Part shown: positions 7,512-16,907 of the stretch, piece after piece | Layout: each line of letters opens with the position of its first letter | Position numbering within the stretch: position 1 is the stretch's first letter | From: Paenibacillus terricola | GTDB lineage: Bacteria > Bacillota > Bacilli > Paenibacillales > Paenibacillaceae | Assembly: GCF_014779765.1 (NCBI RefSeq) | Contig: NZ_JACXZA010000007.1 | Span: 248,001 to 312,000, forward strand | Length of the DNA: 64,000 nucleotides | Direction of reading: 5' to 3' | Notes under the pieces: generated by a model | Told to the model about the DNA's origin: nothing | Seen by the model: only the letters and a program-made list of their open reading frames with translations | Databases searched by the model: none | Translations under genes and position numbers: made by a program

Positions 7512-9377
7512 TTAAAAATTCGTTCTAGTAAACGTAGCGTCGCTCTTCGTCGTTGCATCGCTCGACGATGTGATCTGATCCAGCTGCAGTACATAGTTGT
7601 AGTGGCGGATGTAATAACCAGGCTGGCTGTAGGACTGCAATGACACTTTAGAGCTGTCGGCCCAGCCTGCGTTAACGAGGAATGTCGCGTCGGCCTTATA
7701 GGCTGCTGTGTTCGAGAACGCCTCCAGCACGATTTTGTTGCTTGAATTGCGCTTCAGGAAATAACCAGGGTAGTTAACCGATTCCAAGGAAATACCGGAC
7801 GAGCTGGCCAGGCCGGTTACGACGCGGAACTGTGAGTCCCCTACCGGCGAGACATTAGGGTCGATCCGCGCTATGAAATTGCTGTGGCGAATATTATAGG
7901 TCGGGAAGTTATACGATGCAAAGGTGCTGTAACCCGTAGCTTCCGCCGTTGAAGGGCCGAGCAGCTTCACCTCATGCAGTGTTGGCGTATACCAGTTGTT
8001 GGGGTTGTTAAACAACACCGCAGTAACCATGTTGATGCGGACGTAACGAGCCGTGAAGTGTACCGCGTCGGTCGTGAAGCCGTATCGCGTATTGCCCGTC
8101 ATATCCAGCGTTGAATACGTCGAGCCATCGTTGCTGATTTCGATTTTGTACTTATAGTAGCCTTCCGACCCTTTGTACATAAACCATGAAATGTCTACCT
8201 CGGTAATCGTCTTCACCGATCCAAGGTCAACCTGCCACCATGCCGGCCAAGAGCTGGACGAAGCAGCCCAAGAGTTCGTGTAGTTACCATCGTTCGCATT
8301 CGAGGCTGACGAACCCGATGCGACAGAGCTGGCGGTAGCCGTCTTGCCTTGAGCATGGTTCACCAGCGAAGGCGTCGTAACGACCCCAGTCGCGGCATCG
8401 ATGGACCAGTCGGAGTACCATTCCAGCGTTGCGGTTCCGCTTGTATCATTGAGCGTCAGCGGCAGCCAGATATGCTTGTGATCGCTCAGGTTGAGCGGAT
8501 TCCAGCGATCGGCCATGTAGATGTACGATGTCGTGCTGCTGCCTGTAATCGTCGCAATGTCATGGATTTGCGTAGCGAATGCAGACGGGTTGCCAAAGTT
8601 CGTCAGCGCCGACCATGTACCGGTCATCGATGTCGCTGTAGCGTAAGCGCCTTGGTTCGGATACCAGCCGGATGCCTGGGAGGTGAACAAGTAATAGCGC
8701 GAGCCCTTCTTGACGACAGCAGGCGCTTCGCGGTAGGCGTTCTCGAACAACCAACCGACGAACGTGGTGACACCCGTGTAGCTGGCGTTCATTTGGAACA
8801 CGGCCATCGTGTCGTTTGCTCCGCCATTCTTCTTGGAAGCGGTAATGAGATAGCCTGTACCATTGGTGTCGACGAATACCGTCATATCGCGGGATTCATA
8901 ATCAAGCGGACGGAAACTGCCCTGATATGTGAAATTGCCGTCCGGCGTACTGCTTGTCGCTACCGCGACGCGTGCAAGGCCGTAGTCCGTGCCATTCTCG
9001 TAATGCGCCCACAGCACATATTTGCCTGTTGAGGCATTGTAGATGACCTTCGGACGCTCGATTTTGCTGCTGTTCAGCTCCGTAGCAGAATTTTTCGTTA
9101 GAATCGCATTCTTGAACGTCCAGTTCTTCAAATCCGTGGAGGTATATACGTTTACGCTGTCGAACGTGCCGCTGACGGCATGCTCGCCATACAAATAATA
9201 AGTACTGCCGACTTGCAGAATGTTGCCGCTGTTCGCGTTAATCGGATTGCCCGCAGTGTCCACCCAATCCGTGCCGTTCGTAATGCTGATGCTTGCTGCG
9301 CTCGTCCGTTCCGGTGATACGCCGAGCAGCGATACGAAGAAAGCGACGAGCAGGACGCCGATCAAACCTTTCTTCAT
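7512..9377 (-). CDS. Secreted glycosidase: GH43-type domain, F5/8-type CBM, AbfB-like trefoil
   Basis: A 621-residue exported polysaccharide-degrading protein. Residues 1-28 are a Sec signal peptide ending TSAAS. A five-bladed beta-propeller of the GH43 type follows (about 30-330) with NILQVGSTYYLYGEH at its start, SRDMTVFVDTNGTGYL (conserved Asp) and YREAPAVVKKGSRYYLF (likely acid Glu). Next comes an F5/8 type C carbohydrate-binding domain (about 335-475, WWQVDLGSVKTITEVDISW) and an AbfB-like beta-trefoil (about 480-621) with repeated SxxYPGYFLKR / SYSQPGYYIRH blocks, which bind arabinose side chains in known members. This suggests an arabinan or arabinogalactan target. The ATG at 9377 follows GGAGGT by 10 bp. 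Confidence 0.85.
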   Translation of the reverse strand: MKKGLIGVLLVAFFVSLLGVSPERTSAASISITNGTDWVDTAGNPINANSGNILQVGSTYYLYGEHAVSGTFDSVNVYTSTDLKNWTFKNAILTKNSATELNSSKIERPKVIYNASTGKYVLWAHYENGTDYGLARVAVATSSTPDGNFTYQGSFRPLDYESRDMTVFVDTNGTGYLITASKKNGGANDTMAVFQMNASYTGVTTFVGWLFENAYREAPAVVKKGSRYYLFTSQASGWYPNQGAYATATSMTGTWSALTNFGNPSAFATQIHDIATITGSSTTSYIYMADRWNPLNLSDHKHIWLPLTLNDTSGTATLEWYSDWSIDAATGVVTTPSLVNHAQGKTATASSVASGSSASNANDGNYTNSWAASSSSWPAWWQVDLGSVKTITEVDISWFMYKGSEGYYKYKIEISNDGSTYSTLDMTGNTRYGFTTDAVHFTARYVRINMVTAVLFNNPNNWYTPTLHEVKLLGPSTAEATGYSTFASYNFPTYNIRHSNFIARIDPNVSPVGDSQFRVVTGLASSSGISLESVNYPGYFLKRNSSNKIVLEAFSNTAAYKADATFLVNAGWADSSKVSLQSYSQPGYYIRHYNYVLQLDQITSSSDATTKSDATFTRTNF

Positions 9378-9629
9378 TTCATCATCCACCTCCATATTTA
9401 ATCAAATAGGTAAGGGCTTCCAACTCCATTCTAGTTCGCCGCCTGTCGTTTACAAGTGAACAATTCATGCTTGAATGAACGAATCGTACCATTCGAGTGA
9501 CAAACTTATGTACAATTCGGTGGTCTTCCCAAGTCGATCTATATATCCTCGTGTGAGCGATAGGAAAACGACATTGGATGTCGAAAATAAGAACCATCGA
9601 CGACTATAACAGATAAGGGAGCTGGCAGC

Positions 9630-10031
9630 TTGTTTTTACACTTCTTGCAACAGAAAGAGCATAAAGAAGCTTTCCTCGAGCTCGCGAATATCGTAGCTAA
9701 TGCCGATGGCTTCGTTAACTTGAAAGAGAAAGGCGGGCTGCGCATGATCGCGGCGGAACTGGACTTGCCAGCAGCGGCTGCGACATCGCGCTCGATTGCG
9801 GATATTCTGGGCTGCGTGCAGGATGAACGTGTGCAGCATATATTCTTAGTTGAGATCCTGCTGCTCTGCTATGTAGATGGCGACTTCAACGACGATGAGA
9901 AAGCCGTCATCATGGAGATGAAGCAGCGGTTTGATATCTCCGACGAGAAATACGAGGCGTTTAAGGGATGGGTCATTCAGCTGGACAAGCTGAAGATCGA
10001 GGGCGTTAAGCTGATTTTGGATATGCCATAA
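9630..10031 (+). CDS. TerB-like protein
   Basis: A 133-residue all-alpha protein that resembles the TerB (tellurite resistance B) fold. It has two acidic half-repeats, ELANIVANADGFVNLKEK and LLLCYVDGDFNDDEKAVI, each with the D-G-x-x-x-x-x-E metal-binding pattern of that family. TerB domains bind divalent metal and act in stress and phage-related systems; no other ter genes are nearby. The start is TTG 9630, supported by AAGGGAG about 8 bp upstream; there is no early ATG. It is convergent with the DUF695 gene. Confidence 0.72.
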   Translation: MFLHFLQQKEHKEAFLELANIVANADGFVNLKEKGGLRMIAAELDLPAAAATSRSIADILGCVQDERVQHIFLVEILLLCYVDGDFNDDEKAVIMEMKQRFDISDEKYEAFKGWVIQLDKLKIEGVKLILDMP

Positions 10032-10055
10032 GGTTGGCGTCTTGGTCTTAAGTAT

Positions 10056-10093
10056 AAAAAATACAGAGCAACGGCTCTTCGCCGTGCTCTGTA
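10056..10093 (-). terminator. Terminator, TACAGAGCA family, copy 1
   Basis: TACAGAGCA (10062-10070) pairs with TGCTCTGTA (10085-10093), with CGGC/GCCG inside; A-tract on the left gives a T-tract on the minus strand. It ends the DUF695 gene and may also serve the TerB-like gene. A second copy is at 43571-43614. Confidence 0.85.
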
Positions 10094-10099
10094 CCCCAT

Positions 10100-10876
10100 T
10101 TATTTCTTCGACTTAAAAATCCTCTTAAGGAAGCTTTCTTGTTCCTTTATGACTTTGGTTTCCCAGCCGTCATATTCACCTTGCCATTGTTGTGCAGCCG
10201 CGACTAAGTAGTCCGTTACCTCGTTGATGGCGTGAAGCTCGACGAAGTCATTTCTTGAAACTCTCGCCGAGTACGTGTTGTCCTCTTGCTTAACCCGCTC
10301 TTCCAGATGGAATCCATCCTTCTGCACGTTCTCTACGAACCGATCACACGCTTCTACGGAACCGAAGTAAATCCAATGATTCACGACTCGTGATTTCTCT
10401 AACTTATCTCCAAGCTCGATAAGCTTATCGACCAACGGACGGTTGGCCATCCGATGCCGTTCAGACTCATTGGGATACAGAAACTCATAATAGAACTCGC
10501 CCGGCTTCTGCTCCTCAATGCGGTTGACGGTATAGGTATAATCGATTAAAGCATTATCGGCTGCATGTTTCAGTCCGTCTCCATCCGCAGAGTCCGTATA
10601 GTAATAGAACTCTCTCCGGCCATCAATCGTGACTCTTCCGACGAACTTATAATTACCTTCTAACGAGTCATGAATGGAATCCTCAATTTCATATAGAACG
10701 GATGCTTCCTTCTGGCTTGTAAGCCCATCTTCGTTAGGCTCTTTCAAGGCGACGCTAAGCTGGTACAAATGGACAAACGTTTCACTCTCACCATGACTCC
10801 AAGGCTCCATATCCAACAGGAAGGACGCTGGTTTATTATCGATGAAAGTAAAGTATGTATTCCAGTTATCAGACAT
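10100..10876 (-). CDS. DUF695 / RraB-like domain protein
   Basis: A 258-residue soluble protein. The N-terminal half (about 1-135) resembles DUF695: DNWNTYFTFIDNKPASFLLD, then a region ending GRREFYYYTD. The C-terminal half (about 140-240) resembles the RraB regulator-of-RNase-E-inhibitor fold, including WIYFGSVEACDRFVENVQKDGF. Fusion of the two domains is common in Bacteroidota and Firmicutes; their joint function is unknown. The last residues are strongly basic (FLKRIFKSKK). Single gene; the start at 10876 has only a weak ribosome-binding site. Confidence 0.75.
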   Translation of the reverse strand: MSDNWNTYFTFIDNKPASFLLDMEPWSHGESETFVHLYQLSVALKEPNEDGLTSQKEASVLYEIEDSIHDSLEGNYKFVGRVTIDGRREFYYYTDSADGDGLKHAADNALIDYTYTVNRIEEQKPGEFYYEFLYPNESERHRMANRPLVDKLIELGDKLEKSRVVNHWIYFGSVEACDRFVENVQKDGFHLEERVKQEDNTYSARVSRNDFVELHAINEVTDYLVAAAQQWQGEYDGWETKVIKEQESFLKRIFKSKK

Positions 10877-11047
10877 TCCTATTACTGCACCACCTTCGTC
10901 ATTAGATTCTTCAAGAGATCTGGATAAGTCTTACACTTAAATGCAATTATTCGTCAATTATCGCTTTTTCTCCTCCTGAGCTAGACAGCAGCCTCTTCTA
11001 TTCAAAATAGGCGATTAGCCGTTTCCTCGGTGTCTGTATCGATCAAT

Positions 11048-11073
11048 AAAGGGCACCCAGACAAGGGTGCCCT
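11048..11073 (-). terminator. Terminator of the MCP-NRPS operon
   Basis: On the minus strand AAGGGCACCC pairs with GGGTGCCCTT across a 6-7 nt loop, followed by TATTG. It lies 13 bp after the NRPS-like stop. Confidence 0.88.
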
Positions 11074-11085
11074 TCACATTTCACA

Positions 11086-14000
11086 TTAAAGCAGTCTAGT
11101 TTGTTGAACAGAATTCGTCGTCGCTGCCGCTCCAGCCAATACTGTAGGGGAACTCTGCTGCGGTGATGGGAAGTAACCAACATAGTTCGCATACGCGAGC
11201 AGCTTGTCAATGAACGACAAGTCCGTATAGGCGCATCGAAGGCTGGTAGGGTCCAGAAACGCGCTTGTCGTCTCGCAATCGTAGATGAACGCCGAATCTC
11301 TTGCCCCTTCGCCCTCCAACAATGCCATGGCAAGCTCGAGCGCCTCTTGGCTCTTCACGACAGTCGGATCGAGCACCCATTGGACATACTTGCCGTACTC
11401 CATCGTTTCTACGTTATATCCGCACTTGTTGATCATTTCGATTAGTTCCATATATGTGATCGGACTCGGGTTGCAGATATGATAGACGCGTCCGATTGTT
11501 TCCTTCTTCAGAATGAGGTCGGTTATTGTACTGCTTGCATAATCAACAGGCGTAACATCGATGCAGCAGTCGATTTCCGGGGCTTTGCCTAACAGCAGCA
11601 TACCCTTGATCATTCGGTAGAAAGCATTACTCTCGATGTTGGTCTGGAACTTGCCTGACAAGGAGTGACAGGTGATATTTCCCGGGCGATAAACGCTAAC
11701 GGCCAGTCCTTGGGAGGCGGCGGCGAAGACAAGCTTCTCCGCTTCTAGCTTGCTGTTCGTATACACGTTGTCCACTTGAAGTTCCGGATCGATCTCGCCT
11801 GAATGCTCGACCGCTTCCCACTTTCCGTCTAGTGCCAGCTGTTCCGGAACGCCAATCGTGGAGATATGTTGGAATCGTATGCCTGGTCTGGATTGCGCAA
11901 GTTCGATTAAGTGCCGGGTAGCATCAACGTTTGTTTTGAAAATCTGCTCTTCATCGCCTAGATGTCTTACATCCGCTGCAGCGTGAACGATCATGTCAAT
12001 CTGGCTGCAGAGCATCTCTTTATCCTGAGACGACAGCCCCAGACCGGAAATCTCAAGATCGCCCTCCACGACGCGGACGCGTTCATTCATCACAAATAGC
12101 AAGCTGTCGCCGAAATAGGTTCTCATGATGTCCCATAGTCTATCGCCAGCGGACTGCCCCTGCGATCTGCGAACGAGGGCGACAACCTTCGCCTGGCTTT
12201 TTCTCAACAGTTCATAAAGAATATGAGAGCCCAAATATCCTGTCGCACCGGTCAATAAAATGCAAGACGGCTCGCTATAGTCCGCATGCGAATGGCCAGG
12301 ACCTATCATTCTAGGATATTCCCGCAGCGGCTTGATGCCTCCATCCCATGCTGCTGCCACTTCAGATGCTGCGTGCCCTTGTTCGGTGAGATGCTCCATC
12401 CAGTCTGCTAATTGCCCGATGGTGCGGTATTGATACAAGTGCTGCGTTTCGAGCGCCGGACAATGCGGCTTGAGACTAACGAGCACTTGAATAGCAACGA
12501 GTGAGTCCCCCCCGATCTGGAAGAAATCATCTTCGATGCTGGCAGCTTCTTTACCCAATGCCTCCTTCCAGGCATAAGAGATAAGCTTCTGAACCTCCGT
12601 ATGCGGCCGCATGGATGGGTCCGCCAGAGATTGTTCTTCTTCAATGGATGCAAGATCATAGGTGGCAAGCTTCTTGCGGTCGACTTTACCCGTTGGAGAG
12701 AGCGGCATTGCATCGAGTCGGCTCAACCATTTGGGCACGTAATAAGCAGGCAGCTTCTCCTGGAGGAAAACACGAAGCTCCGAAGACGGCAATCGCTCAC
12801 CGTTCTTGGAGGTGTAATAGCCGACCAGTGCCAGCTGGCCGCCCGGCTCCCGGACCGCAACGACAGCCGTTTCCTGCATATTCGGATATTTCGCCATGAC
12901 ATCCTCGACTGCGCCGATCTCAATGCGATGTCCCCGAATCTTGACTTGCGTATCTCTGCGGGTCACATATTCCAGTGTCCCATCCTCTAGCAGCTTAACG
13001 ATGTCACCGGATTTGTACACCATTGTCCCAGGGTCGAACGGACTTGTGATGAACACTTCTGCTGTCTTAGCCTGTTTCCCTAGGTACCCTTTGGAGAGAC
13101 CAACGCTCTCGATCAGCATCTCGCCAGGAACATTCACCGGGCATAGCTGCATGCCTTCGTTGACGACATAAACCTTGTAATTACTGTTCGGATACCCGAT
13201 CGGGATGTGCGTCAGATCATCCTTCACTTGCGAAGGAATGCGATAGTAGGTCGTTCCGACTGTGCATTCGGTTGGCCCGTATAGATTGTACACGGTGATT
13301 CTGCCATCCGTTTTCTTCTGGAAGACCCGGACTTGCTCCCCGTACAAGGCTTCGCCTGCCGTCATAATCGTTCTAACGCGACGCAGCTTACGGAATCCCT
13401 CTTCGGGGAGTACGGAAGCGAGTTGGTTGAAGAATACGGTCGGGACGAACGGTATAAACGTCGCATTCGTTCGCTCCACGACAGATGCGAACGCTTCAAC
13501 CGAGACGCGCTCCTCTGCGGACAGCAGATAGAGATGAGCACCGCTGAACAACGCGCAGATCATCTCCGAGACCGAAGCGTCGAAGCTGAACGATGCGAAC
13601 TGCGTCACGATATCTTCCTCGGTTATTTCGAACTCCTTCTTGCTGAAGACACCGAGGTTTACGACCCCTACATGGGCCAATAATGCACCTTTCGGCTGAC
13701 CGGTCGAGCCTGATGTATAGATCACATAAGCCAAATCATCGGGAGCAATATTCTGCTCCGGATTGGAATCGCTGTAAGCGCCAAGGTCGGCAGAATCGAT
13801 GGCAACGACATGCTTAACCGTACCCAGCTTCGCCCCCAGCTGCTTTGCCCGCTCGAGATGAGAATGTTTGGTTAGTATGTATCCCGCCCTCGTGTCCTCC
13901 AGGATGTAGCTGACACGCTCCTCCGGATACTCAGGGTCTACAGGGACATACGCCCCTCCCGCCTTCAATATGCCGAGAATGCTGACAACGGTATCCGTGC

Positions 14001-14847
14001 TTCTCTCCATAAAGATCGTCACCAGATCGCCCTTGCGTATTCCTTGGTGCAGCAGCATGTGAGCGACTCTGTTAGCCTGTTCATTCAATGATCGGTAGGA
14101 ATAAGCATTCTCCGCTGATGAAATAGCCATTCGATCTGGATATTGCCGAACCACATTCTCGACAAACTGATGAATCGTTAAATGTTGGGGATAATCCAAA
14201 TAGGTGTCGTTCAGTTTGTCATACAGGGCATATTCATCCGCGGACAACAAATCGATCGTCTCGATGTTTACTGCTTCATTCATCCAAGCTGCCTCCGCAA
14301 TCTTGCGGTAAGCGTCCCTATAACGCTGAATGGTCGACTCCTTGAACAGGGACGTATCGTAGCGCATCTGCAATTGCACTTCCTGCTGTTCGTACGATAA
14401 CATCCAACTAAGAGGCTGTTCTTGATCCGGACCGCCTTCAATGATAAATGAGGCATCTACGACTGAAGTGCCGAATTGTTGCGGCTTATCAAGCTGCTCA
14501 AAAATTTGCTTCAGGATGGCTTGGAACGTTCTATCCTTCTCAAAGGAAACCAGAATATACAATCTGCCTTTATCCGGCGTTGATACTCCTATCGCGATAT
14601 CGGTCTCTCCGCCGGAGAACCGGTAGAGAAGGGAAGCGTAGATAGCCAGGAAGAACGCGCTGCGTCTGTGCTCACCGTACGCATTGTCGGAATAAGACGC
14701 CAGCAGATCTTGATGAAACTCCACATTCATGCTTGAGAATTTATAAGTTCTTGATTGGCGCGCGCCATCCATTGGAAGCTGCAGAATAGGCAGTCCGTGA
14801 TCCTTCATGTCATCCGTTTTCAGTTCCAACTCCGAATTCTTGACCAT
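11086..14847 (-). CDS. NRPS-like protein: partial C, A, PCP and terminal reductase domains
   Basis: A single-module 1253-residue synthetase. Residues 1-200 match only the C-terminal half of a condensation domain; the HHxxxDG motif is absent. The adenylation domain (about 220-730) has TSGSTGQPKG (378-387), Asp423 in FSFDAS (the alpha-amino-group contact), GPTE (524-527) and Lys721 (SPTGKVDRKK). The carrier domain has FFQIGGDSL with Ser782. The C-terminal thioester reductase (about 860-1230) has the NAD(P)H loop GATGYLGS (867-874) and a YTNSK active-site motif. Expected chemistry is activation of one alpha-amino acid and reductive release as an aldehyde or alcohol. AGGAGGG lies 6 bp before ATG 14847, 22 bp after the chemoreceptor stop, so both share the riboswitch leader. 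Confidence 0.9.
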   Translation of the reverse strand: MVKNSELELKTDDMKDHGLPILQLPMDGARQSRTYKFSSMNVEFHQDLLASYSDNAYGEHRRSAFFLAIYASLLYRFSGGETDIAIGVSTPDKGRLYILVSFEKDRTFQAILKQIFEQLDKPQQFGTSVVDASFIIEGGPDQEQPLSWMLSYEQQEVQLQMRYDTSLFKESTIQRYRDAYRKIAEAAWMNEAVNIETIDLLSADEYALYDKLNDTYLDYPQHLTIHQFVENVVRQYPDRMAISSAENAYSYRSLNEQANRVAHMLLHQGIRKGDLVTIFMERSTDTVVSILGILKAGGAYVPVDPEYPEERVSYILEDTRAGYILTKHSHLERAKQLGAKLGTVKHVVAIDSADLGAYSDSNPEQNIAPDDLAYVIYTSGSTGQPKGALLAHVGVVNLGVFSKKEFEITEEDIVTQFASFSFDASVSEMICALFSGAHLYLLSAEERVSVEAFASVVERTNATFIPFVPTVFFNQLASVLPEEGFRKLRRVRTIMTAGEALYGEQVRVFQKKTDGRITVYNLYGPTECTVGTTYYRIPSQVKDDLTHIPIGYPNSNYKVYVVNEGMQLCPVNVPGEMLIESVGLSKGYLGKQAKTAEVFITSPFDPGTMVYKSGDIVKLLEDGTLEYVTRRDTQVKIRGHRIEIGAVEDVMAKYPNMQETAVVAVREPGGQLALVGYYTSKNGERLPSSELRVFLQEKLPAYYVPKWLSRLDAMPLSPTGKVDRKKLATYDLASIEEEQSLADPSMRPHTEVQKLISYAWKEALGKEAASIEDDFFQIGGDSLVAIQVLVSLKPHCPALETQHLYQYRTIGQLADWMEHLTEQGHAASEVAAAWDGGIKPLREYPRMIGPGHSHADYSEPSCILLTGATGYLGSHILYELLRKSQAKVVALVRRSQGQSAGDRLWDIMRTYFGDSLLFVMNERVRVVEGDLEISGLGLSSQDKEMLCSQIDMIVHAAADVRHLGDEEQIFKTNVDATRHLIELAQSRPGIRFQHISTIGVPEQLALDGKWEAVEHSGEIDPELQVDNVYTNSKLEAEKLVFAAASQGLAVSVYRPGNITCHSLSGKFQTNIESNAFYRMIKGMLLLGKAPEIDCCIDVTPVDYASSTITDLILKKETIGRVYHICNPSPITYMELIEMINKCGYNVETMEYGKYVQWVLDPTVVKSQEALELAMALLEGEGARDSAFIYDCETTSAFLDPTSLRCAYTDLSFIDKLLAYANYVGYFPSPQQSSPTVLAGAAATTNSVQQTRLL

Positions 14848-14868
14848 TATCTTCCCTCCTGTCCTGTG

Positions 14869-16620
14869 CTATGCTTTGACTCGGAATGTTTCGATCTGTT
14901 CTTTCAATTTCTCCGCTACTGAAGACAGCATATTGGAAGCTTCCACAATGGAGGACATCCGCTGCTGCTGCGACTCGACCGAATCGGTGATCTTCACCGT
15001 TCCCGACGTTGTCACGTCGACGGTTGCGCTTAACTCATCTGCAGATGCAGCCAATTCTTCGGTTGCTGCCGACATTTCTTGAGCTGCGCTGGATACTTCC
15101 TGCGTTTGACCGGAAACATTCTTGGTCGCTCGCGAGATTTCAGTGAACAAACTGCTCGTTTCATGAGCCAAGGACATCCCTTTCTCCACGACGCCTGTTC
15201 CGTATTCCATCGATTGCGCGGCATGCTGAATGCTAACTTGTATTTCATCGATAAGGGTTGAAATTTGCTCTGCCGATTCTTTCGATTGCTCAGCCAATTT
15301 CCGTACTTCCCCTGCAACGACTGCAAATCCACGGCCGTGCTCGCCTACGCGCGAAGCCTCGATAGAAGCATTCAGCGCCAACAGATTCGTTTGCGTTGCA
15401 ATCCCGCGGATCATCACGAGTATGCTGCCGATTTCATTCGATCTCTGGTTCAACAATTCCACTGTGTGCGAGACGTTGCTAACGAATCCGGAGATTTCCG
15501 ACATCTGATCCACCATATTGCTAACCGCAGTGTTGCCTTGCTCCGACTTGCTCTCCATATCAGCGGCTTCTTCGGCCAAACTGGACGAGTTCTGCGCTAC
15601 CGATTGGATAACAGTCGTCATCTCTGTAATTGCGCGCGAGCTGTCTCGAGCGGACTGCTGCTGAATCATAATATTGTCGGCGATCATCTTGATGTTGGAG
15701 TGAATCGATTCCGTCTGGCGGTTGCTATCCTCTGTCGAGAGGTATAAGGTTTGGGCGGATTCCGCCACCTGAGACGAGAGCTCCTGTATCTGGATCATCG
15801 TGCCGTTCATTTTGCGAACCATCTGATTAAATTTGTCGTTTACGACTCCTAGATCGTCGGTACCTGCCTTAACCTCTACGTCAAGGTCGCCGGCGCTTAC
15901 CTTCTCGATGCCCGCAATAAGCCACTTAATCGGAGACAATGTCCTTCTCACGACGTAGTACTGGACCAGAAGAACAATAATCAGGAAGCCCGCCATAATG
16001 GAAAGACTGTAGGTAAGCAGCTTGTGCAGCCCGGTGTTAATGGCGCTGGCGTCCGCATCCGCTGCGAAATATGCGAATATGTTGCCCTTCTCATCCTTGA
16101 TCGGATAAGCGATGGTCGTCCATATGCCGAAATCGTCGGAGTAAATATCGGAGAACGTCGGCTCTCCCGTCTTCATCATGCTGTGCAGCGTTTCGACGAT
16201 AACAGGCGGTTGTTCGATCATATCTGAAGCCGATAGATTCATTTCTTTGAGCGGCTCTAAGAGTGCAGTAGGGACAGCGATCTGTGACGTCTTATTCCCG
16301 TCCTGCAATTCCGTACCACTTACGTAGGCTTGTGCAATGTTCGGATTGTACTGGTTAACGGAGTCGAGAATCGGTCTCAGTTTCAGTTGTTCAGCGCCCT
16401 GGAAGTCCTGCTCTTGCAGGGAAGCGCGGGCCATCTCTGGTTTAATCTCCTTGGACCATTCCTCGGTAATCGTCTTAATCTGCTGATGGAGCTGGTCGGT
16501 CAATATGCTTTTCTCAATATAGTAACTAGAGACAATAAGGATGGTGCCGATCAGAATAATGTTAATAGAAGAGAATAATAGATTTTTGGCGAAAAAGGAC
16601 ATTCGTATTCTGCTTTTCAC
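14869..16620 (-). CDS. Methyl-accepting chemotaxis protein
   Basis: A 583-residue chemoreceptor. A transmembrane helix (about 12-32) is followed by an extracytoplasmic sensor of about 160 residues (Cache-like, with [20 protein letters not shown] near its end), a second transmembrane helix (about 200-220), a HAMP segment ([21 protein letters not shown]) and a long MA signalling domain. The hairpin-tip region reads [20 protein letters not shown] followed by [13 protein letters not shown], the CheA/CheW-binding signature. The start is GTG 16620 with GGAGGT 7 bp upstream. It lies between the GEMM riboswitch and the NRPS-like gene. The ligand is unknown. Confidence 0.92.
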   Translation of the reverse strand: MKSRIRMSFFAKNLLFSSINIILIGTILIVSSYYIEKSILTDQLHQQIKTITEEWSKEIKPEMARASLQEQDFQGAEQLKLRPILDSVNQYNPNIAQAYVSGTELQDGNKTSQIAVPTALLEPLKEMNLSASDMIEQPPVIVETLHSMMKTGEPTFSDIYSDDFGIWTTIAYPIKDEKGNIFAYFAADADASAINTGLHKLLTYSLSIMAGFLIIVLLVQYYVVRRTLSPIKWLIAGIEKVSAGDLDVEVKAGTDDLGVVNDKFNQMVRKMNGTMIQIQELSSQVAESAQTLYLSTEDSNRQTESIHSNIKMIADNIMIQQQSARDSSRAITEMTTVIQSVAQNSSSLAEEAADMESKSEQGNTAVSNMVDQMSEISGFVSNVSHTVELLNQRSNEIGSILVMIRGIATQTNLLALNASIEASRVGEHGRGFAVVAGEVRKLAEQSKESAEQISTLIDEIQVSIQHAAQSMEYGTGVVEKGMSLAHETSSLFTEISRATKNVSGQTQEVSSAAQEMSAATEELAASADELSATVDVTTSGTVKITDSVESQQQRMSSIVEASNMLSSVAEKLKEQIETFRVKA

Positions 16621-16754
16621 TTACGTTACCTCCGATTTTGTGAAGTACGGGAAATGCCAGATCTAAACGTAATCGTTCCTCGTAAAATTCCTGCTTCACC
16701 ACGACCTCCCTCCTATGGTATAGACACGCAGACCGCATCGAAGCTTGTGAATAA

Positions 16755-16787
16755 CAAAAAACGGCCGCTCTAGCGAGCAGCCGTTGT
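16755..16787 (-). terminator. Riboswitch expression-platform terminator
   Basis: On the minus strand AACGGCTGCTC pairs with GAGCGGCCGTT (11 bp, one G-T pair, 4-nt loop) followed by TTTTTT. It lies about 25 nt after the GEMM aptamer and 135 nt before the chemoreceptor start, so ligand binding probably decides between termination and read-through. Confidence 0.88.
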
Positions 16788-16813
16788 CACAATCAGACAT
16801 CATCTTGTCCATA

Positions 16814-16907
16814 CACTTCGGCAACCCGGCTGTCATCGTTCCGTAGAACCTAAGACCCGCGGCTTTGCGGCCTTGACTTTCGTCAAGTGTGCTATTATCG
16901 GTCACCA
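16814..16907 (-). ncRNA. GEMM-I cyclic dinucleotide riboswitch aptamer
   Basis: The minus strand shows the GEMM-I core in order. P1b/P2 has a GAAA tetraloop in CTTGACGAAAGTCAAG, then the invariant CGCAAAGCC, GGGTCTTAGG, and the 3' block GCCGGGTTGCCGAA with an ATGACAGCC-type tetraloop receptor. GEMM-I RNAs bind cyclic di-GMP, and a subgroup with A instead of G at the position called 20 in Vc2 binds cyclic AMP-GMP. Here the base before the GC pair that closes the ligand pocket is A (AATAGCACAC), not the usual G, by my alignment. The genes controlled are the chemoreceptor and the NRPS-like synthetase. Confidence 0.85.

Noticed and set aside
8349-9032. Long plus-strand open frame (227 codons) opposite the GH43-type gene
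   Set aside because: It lies antisense to a well-supported gene, has an Arg/Cys-rich composition typical of shadow frames and no ribosome-binding site.
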